NCBI GenBank assembly: GCA_003021045.1
Contig: PXRN01000021.1
Span: forward strand, 1-45,154
Direction of reading: 5' to 3'
DNA: 45,154 bases
Origin: Halobacteriales archaeon QS_4_69_34
GTDB lineage: Archaea > Halobacteriota > Halobacteria > Halobacteriales > Halococcaceae
Part shown: one piece after another, positions 41,491 through 45,154 of the stretch
How positions within the stretch are numbered: the stretch's first letter is position 1
How the letters are laid out: the number at the start of each line of letters is the position of its first letter
Notes under the pieces: generated by a model
Database searches by the model: none
Told to the model about the DNA's origin: nothing
Seen by the model: only the letters and a program-made list of their open reading frames with translations
Made by a program: the position numbers and the translations under genes

Positions 41491-42072
41491 ATGAGCACCG
41501 AAACCGAGGGGGTCGACCTCGTGGGCGACGAGATGGCGGGCAATCTCGCCCGCGCGGCGCTGTTCGCCGCGCTGATGGGCGCGTTCGCCTACGTGAGCTT
41601 CCCGAACCCGCTCTCTACGGTGCCAGTCACGCTCCAGGTACTGGGGGTCTTTCTGGCGGGCATCCTGCTCGGACCGATCTGGGGGGCGGCGGCGATGGTA
41701 CTGTACCTCGCGGCGGGGGCGGTCGGCGCACCCGTCTTCGCCGGCGGCACCGGCGGCATCGGCCCCCTCCTCGGATTCACCGCGGGCTACCTCTGGTCGT
41801 ACCCACTCGCGGCCGCCCTCGTCGGTGGCGTCGTCCACCGGGGGCTCTCGCTCCGGGACCCGAAAGCAGCGAGCCTCGTCCGGCTGGTAGGCGCGATGGT
41901 GCTCGGGACGGTCGTCATTTACGCGCTCGGGACGGTCGGGTTCGCGCTCGTCCAGAACGTCGGCCTCTACGAGGCGTTTCTCGCCTCCGCCGTGGCGTTC
42001 ATCCCGATCGAGGCGATCAAGATCGCTGCCGCCGTCGGCATCGTCCGCAGCGACGCCGTCACCGCGGCGTAG
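41491..42072 (+). CDS. bioY: Biotin transporter substrate-binding protein BioY
   Basis: The 193-residue S-component of an ECF transporter binds biotin in the membrane. The signature YVSFPNPLSTVPVTLQVLGV is diagnostic of BioY, followed by LGPIWGAAAMVLYLAAGAVG, APVFAGGTGG and GPLLGFTAGYLWSYPLAA. There are about six hydrophobic segments and the length is normal. GGGGAG seven bases before the ATG may serve as a ribosome-binding site, and the ATG gives the expected short N-terminus. An ATPase and an EcfT-type permease follow directly. Confidence 0.94.
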   Translation: MSTETEGVDLVGDEMAGNLARAALFAALMGAFAYVSFPNPLSTVPVTLQVLGVFLAGILLGPIWGAAAMVLYLAAGAVGAPVFAGGTGGIGPLLGFTAGYLWSYPLAAALVGGVVHRGLSLRDPKAASLVRLVGAMVLGTVVIYALGTVGFALVQNVGLYEAFLASAVAFIPIEAIKIAAAVGIVRSDAVTAA

Positions 42073-42092
42073 CCCGTGGGACGACCGGTGTG

Positions 42093-42920
42093 ATGATCGA
42101 GGTCGACGGTCTCGTTCACCGCTACGGTCGAGGGTCCACGAGCGACCGCGAGCGCGGTCGAACGGACGCGGACGACGATCGGGCCGGGGCGACCGACGGC
42201 CGCCGGGCGGCCGTGGACGGCGTCTCGCTCGCCGTCGCGGACGGATCGTTCGTCGTCCTCGCGGGGCCGAACGGCTCGGGAAAGACGACGCTGGTGCGTC
42301 ACTTCAACGGCCTGCTCGAACCGGATAGCGGAAGCGTCGTGGTGAACGGGCGGCCCGTGGACGAGGACCCCGTGGCCGCGCGGGCCGCCGTCGGCATGAC
42401 CTTTCAGGACCCGCGGGACGCGTTCGTCGCGGCGACCGTCGGCGCGGACGCCGCGTTCGGTCCCGAGAACCTCGGGCTCGATCGGGCGGAGATCGACCGT
42501 CGGGTCGGCGAGGCTCTCCGGGCGGTCCGTATGGAGGGACGCGCCGACGAGCGCATCGACCGGCTCTCGGGGGGCGAGCAGGCGCGGGTCGCCATCGCGG
42601 GCGCGCTGGCGATGGAGCCCGACCACCTCGTGCTCGACGAACCCTTCGCTGGGCTCGACGATCCCTCCCGGCGGGCGGTGGCCGAGCGGCTGGTCGACCT
42701 CCACGCCGCGGGGACGGGAGTGCTGGTCGTCACACACGACCTCCGGGACCTGCTCGACCCTGCCGAGCGCGTCGTCGTCATGAACGAGGGCCGGGTCGCG
42801 CTCGACGCCCCACCCGACGACGCACTCGCGCGCCTTCCCGAACTCGGCGTGCGCGCGCCACGGGGTGGAGGGTGCTCGGCCGGAACCGACCGGCCGCGAT
42901 CGCCGTCCGGGCCGGGGTGA
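42093..42920 (+). CDS. bioM: ECF-transporter ATPase (BioM/EcfA type)
   Basis: The 275-residue ABC ATPase powers the biotin ECF transporter. Walker A is GPNGSGKTTL, the Q-loop FQDPRDAF, the signature LSGGEQARVAIAGALA, Walker B LVLDEPFAGLDD, and the switch histidine is in VVTHDLRD. An acidic insert of about 25 residues after the first strand (RGSTSDRERGRTDADDDRAG) is unusual for this family and looks like a halophile expansion. The end is a short proline/serine tail. It lies 20 bases after bioY. Confidence 0.92.
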   Translation: MIEVDGLVHRYGRGSTSDRERGRTDADDDRAGATDGRRAAVDGVSLAVADGSFVVLAGPNGSGKTTLVRHFNGLLEPDSGSVVVNGRPVDEDPVAARAAVGMTFQDPRDAFVAATVGADAAFGPENLGLDRAEIDRRVGEALRAVRMEGRADERIDRLSGGEQARVAIAGALAMEPDHLVLDEPFAGLDDPSRRAVAERLVDLHAAGTGVLVVTHDLRDLLDPAERVVVMNEGRVALDAPPDDALARLPELGVRAPRGGGCSAGTDRPRSPSGPG

Positions 42921-42923
42921 GCC

Positions 42924-43634
42924 GTGGTGGTCCTCGCCTACGAGCCGGGCGACTCGCTCGCACATGGCCTCGATCCGCGGACGAAGCTCGCGGTACAGGT
43001 CGCCTTCGCCGCCGCGGCGTTCGCCCACACCACCCCGCGCGGACTCGTCGCGCTGACGGCGCTCGTCGCCCTCCTCCTCGCGGGCGCGGCGACCTCGCCG
43101 GTCGGCGCGGCGATAGCGTTCCGCTTCGCGCTTCCCTTCCTGATCGTCGCACCGATCTTGGAGGGGATCGTGCTCGGTCCGCCGTGGTTCGCGGTCGCCG
43201 AGGCGGCCGCGCCGGCACTGGCGAGCTACCGGGTTCTGTTGATCCTGCTCGTGAGCGCCGCCTACGTGCGGACGACGCCGGTCCGGGAATCCGAGGCGGC
43301 GATCGGGCAGCTCGTCCCCGGAAGACCCGGTCGGGCGCTCGCGGTCGGCATCGCGCTCGTCTTCCGGTTTCTCCCGGTGCTCCAGCGCGACCTCTCGACG
43401 GTGCGTGCGGCGATGCACGCACGGCTGGGAACCGAGCGTCCCCTGCGCGAGCGAATGAGAATCGTCGCCACGGGCGGGCTGAACCGGGCGTTCGCGCGGG
43501 CCGACCGGCTCTCGCTCGCGCTCCGGGCGCGCTGTTTCGCGTGGAATCCCACCCTCCCTGCGCTCGCACTTTCGGCCCGAGACCTGCCGGCGCTCGCGCT
43601 GGCGGCGGCGCTCGCGGTCTGGGCCGCCATGTGA
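42924..43634 (+). CDS. bioN: ECF-transporter permease (BioN/EcfT type)
   Basis: The 236-residue membrane subunit couples the ATPase to BioY. YEPGDSLAHGLDPRTKLAVQ is the typical EcfT/CbiQ opening (x-HxLDPRxKL), and the coupling-helix motifs appear in the C-terminal half (MHARLGTERPL and LALRARCF, corresponding to the Ala-Arg-Gly-type sites). There are about five hydrophobic segments. The GTG start at 42924 lies three bases after the previous stop, so the genes are tightly coupled. Confidence 0.9.
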   Translation: MVVLAYEPGDSLAHGLDPRTKLAVQVAFAAAAFAHTTPRGLVALTALVALLLAGAATSPVGAAIAFRFALPFLIVAPILEGIVLGPPWFAVAEAAAPALASYRVLLILLVSAAYVRTTPVRESEAAIGQLVPGRPGRALAVGIALVFRFLPVLQRDLSTVRAAMHARLGTERPLRERMRIVATGGLNRAFARADRLSLALRARCFAWNPTLPALALSARDLPALALAAALAVWAAM

Positions 43635-43712
43635 GCCGCGGCCGGGCGATATAAACTCACAACCCGGTGTTCGTTTTCGCCGGAGAGCGGGCCGAAGGAA
43701 CGGGTTGGCAAG

Positions 43713-43719
43713 ACTTAAG
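43713..43719 (+). promoter_or_regulatory. TATA-like element for the chimeric gene
   Basis: ACTTAAG lies about 30-36 bases before the ATG at 43749, in the 114-base gap after the biotin operon. It belongs to the Fe-S oxidoreductase-like start of the following gene. Confidence 0.5.
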
Positions 43720-43748
43720 CGCGCCCGCCCGCTGTTGGTTGACAATCC

Positions 43749-44528
43749 ATGTCACTCACGCTCCAGACCGGGGCCGGTGAGGCCGTCACGCGCGAGACGT
43801 TCTGGCTGATCGGCCCCGTCGGGAAGGCCCTGTTCTACTTTCTCGCGGCGCTGGCGATCGCCGTCCTCGTCTACGGCGTCTACGCGCGCTTCGTGCTCGG
43901 GCCGGGGCTCGACAACCCCGACCTAGCGTTCGCCCTGCTTACGGACGAACTGCTGCCCGCCTGGGTCGCCGGACTGGTCGCGGCAAGCATCATCGCGGGG
44001 TCGATGTCGACGGCGGACTCGAAGATGCTGGGGCCGTCGACGCTCATCGCCAACGAGTTCTACCAGATGTTCTGGCCTGACCGCGACGACGTTGACCGCC
44101 TGCTCGGCGCCCGCGTGGTCGTAGTGCTGTACGCCATCGCCGCGCTGATCAGCGCGGTCACCATCCAGAGCATTGTCACATCCATCCTGGTCTACCTGAC
44201 TGTCGGGATGGGCGCCATCCCGGCCTTCGTTGCTAGCTTCGCGTGGAAGCGTGCGACGCCGAACGCGGCGTTCGTCTCGATGGTCGGCGGCGGCGGACTG
44301 GCCGCCGTGCTGGCCCTCTGGCCGCCACAGTTCCTGCCCGGGATGCCCACCTACTACATGGGCTGGTTCGGACTGGCGTTCGGGACGATCCTCCTGATCG
44401 GCATCTCGCTGTTCGAGGGCGAGGAGAAGGTGCCCCACTCGTTCCGCGAACCCGCGGTCACCGACGGGGGCGACGGTCACCAGGAGGTTGAGCGCGCCAG
44501 AAACCTCGTGAACATGGTGCACTACTGA
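43749..44528 (+). CDS. Chimeric membrane protein: Fe-S oxidoreductase start joined to sodium:solute symporter end
   Basis: The 259-residue frame looks like two different families joined. Residues 1 to about 48 (VTRETFWLIGPVGKALFYFL, then LVYGVYARF) match the start of haloarchaeal heterodisulfide-reductase-related Fe-S oxidoreductases with an N-terminal membrane domain. From about residue 50 (LGPGLDNPDLAFALLTDELL) onward it matches the C-terminal half of a sodium:solute symporter (SSF), including ASIIAGSMSTADSKMLGPST, the conserved M-S-T-A-D-S motif. Neither protein is complete: the Fe-S clusters and the first half of the transporter are missing. Codon choice becomes less GC-biased after the join (CTA, CTT, GTT, ACA codons). 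It is a rearrangement product or an assembly join near 43890. Confidence 0.75.
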   Translation: MSLTLQTGAGEAVTRETFWLIGPVGKALFYFLAALAIAVLVYGVYARFVLGPGLDNPDLAFALLTDELLPAWVAGLVAASIIAGSMSTADSKMLGPSTLIANEFYQMFWPDRDDVDRLLGARVVVVLYAIAALISAVTIQSIVTSILVYLTVGMGAIPAFVASFAWKRATPNAAFVSMVGGGGLAAVLALWPPQFLPGMPTYYMGWFGLAFGTILLIGISLFEGEEKVPHSFREPAVTDGGDGHQEVERARNLVNMVHY

Positions 44529-44622
44529 GCACTACCCGCTCGCCATCCTAACACTTTCTCCCGCGTTCGGTCACTCATTCGGACGACCCGTTCAGCGCCG
44601 GCTAACTGCGCCAATAACACAA

Positions 44623-44630
44623 GATATACT
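44623..44630 (+). promoter_or_regulatory. TATA-like element for the aminotransferase gene
   Basis: GATATACT lies 27-34 bases before the ATG at 44657. This spacing suggests a leaderless transcript starting near 44650-44657. The 128-base gap 44529-44656 shows nothing else. Confidence 0.55.
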
Positions 44631-44656
44631 ATGACGGTGCCGAAAGCGGGCACTGA

Positions 44657-45154
44657 ATGACTGGGTCTTCGACACCACTCCCGGCACTCGCGAAGCGGAC
44701 CGAGGCGTTCGAGGAATCGGACATTCGGCGGATGTTCGACTTAGCCGAAGAGCGAGGCGGCGATCTGGTTCGCCTTGAGATCGGCGAACCGGACTTCAAC
44801 ACGCCCGAGCACATTGTCGAGGCCTGTACCGAGGCGGCGTCGACCGGCGCCACCCACTACACGCACAACGCCGGGATCACAGAACTCCGCGCGGCCATCG
44901 CCGATCGGTACGCCCGTGACGCGGACCGGGACGTGGACCCGGGGAGCGAGATCGCCGTCACCGTCGGAGCGATGCAGTCCGTCAACTTCGCGCTGCAGGC
45001 GGTCGCCGATCCCGGCGACGAAGTTGTTGTCCCGACGCCCGCGTGGGTCAACTACTTCACGATCGCCGATCTGCTCAATCTGGAGGCGGTCCAAGGTCCG
45101 CTCGCTGCGGAGGACCAGTTCGACATCGCTCCCGAGCCAATCGAGGCAGCGATC
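44657..45154 (+). CDS. Class I/II pyridoxal-phosphate aminotransferase (3' end outside window)
   Basis: The first 166 residues of a fold-type I aminotransferase are visible: DLVRLEIGEPDFNTPEHIVE near residue 36, ATHYTHNAGITELRAAIADRY, VTVGAMQSVNFALQAVADPG and DEVVVPTPAWVNYFT. These are the aspartate-aminotransferase-like landmarks before the PLP lysine, which lies beyond the window. It would transaminate amino acids such as aspartate or aromatic residues; specificity cannot be seen. Codon use is less GC-biased than in the bulk of the window, as in the preceding symporter fragment. Confidence 0.9.
   Translation, partial: MTGSSTPLPALAKRTEAFEESDIRRMFDLAEERGGDLVRLEIGEPDFNTPEHIVEACTEAASTGATHYTHNAGITELRAAIADRYARDADRDVDPGSEIAVTVGAMQSVNFALQAVADPGDEVVVPTPAWVNYFTIADLLNLEAVQGPLAAEDQFDIAPEPIEAAI

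Noticed and set aside
44631..44660. Nine-codon upstream ORF (ATG at 44631) whose TGA overlaps the aminotransferase ATG
   Set aside because: It directly follows the TATA-like GATATACT, so transcription should start downstream of its ATG; it is probably never transcribed.

Overview
The window looks like the chromosome of a halophilic archaeon (class Halobacteria). The DNA is very GC-rich, the encoded proteins are strongly acidic, and many genes start about 25-30 bases downstream of a TATA-like element with no room for a leader. Several families are typical of haloarchaea: a conditioned-medium-induced protein 4-like gene, a DUF6276-like gene, a 47-residue zinc-ribbon mini-protein, a PRC-barrel-like protein and an archaeal RNase P RNA. 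I cannot name the genus.

Layout. 1-3.9 kb: the end of a multicopper-oxidase-like gene abutting a ZIP-type metal permease with an extra extracytoplasmic domain; nicotinate phosphoribosyltransferase; and a BASS-type permease broken by one frameshift. 4.0-4.5 kb: RNase P RNA and a strong hairpin. 4.6-8.2 kb: a methyltransferase, a lipoprotein metalloprotease that appears to carry a second decayed copy of its catalytic domain, a dUTPase-fold protein behind a G-quadruplex-like tract, and an M29 aminopeptidase. 8.3-16.3 kb: housekeeping genes (valS, 6-phosphogluconate dehydrogenase, a membrane-anchored [2Fe-2S] ferredoxin, sucCD, an SDR). 16.4-17.1 kb: two small proteins. 17.2-25.6 kb: a molybdenum region, with a three-gene formate-dehydrogenase-like operon on the minus strand (NuoF-like, NuoG-N-terminal-like and molybdopterin catalytic subunits) facing a second molybdopterin oxidoreductase overlapped by mobA on the plus strand. 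25.6-30.8 kb: small genes, carA with a divergent Lrp/AsnC regulator, and a gene-poor stretch with a truncated PEBP gene, coding-like debris and two copies of a dispersed repeat. 30.8-41.3 kb: a PHP-domain protein, a lipid kinase, a Nudix/IPP-isomerase-like protein, three oxidoreductases (two SDRs, one acyl-CoA dehydrogenase), an NSS transporter, an XRE-type regulator, a DUF6276-like protein and the Cmi4-like protein. 41.4-43.6 kb: a biotin ECF transporter (bioY, ATPase, EcfT-type permease). 43.7-45.2 kb: an apparently chimeric gene (start of an Fe-S oxidoreductase joined to the end of a sodium:solute symporter) and a partial aminotransferase, in a stretch with looser codon use.

The points that most deserve a second look are the 43.89 kb gene chimera, the NuoF-like subunit that keeps a thioredoxin-like N-terminal domain without its cluster cysteines and has altered FMN/NADH motifs, the tandem metzincin-like lipoprotein, the oxidase-permease pair at the left edge, the Nudix/IPP-isomerase-like protein with alanine at the catalytic-cysteine position, and the operator-like palindrome and AT-rich repeat island near 26.1-27.0 kb. 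All functional assignments rest on motif recognition by eye; no database search was run.
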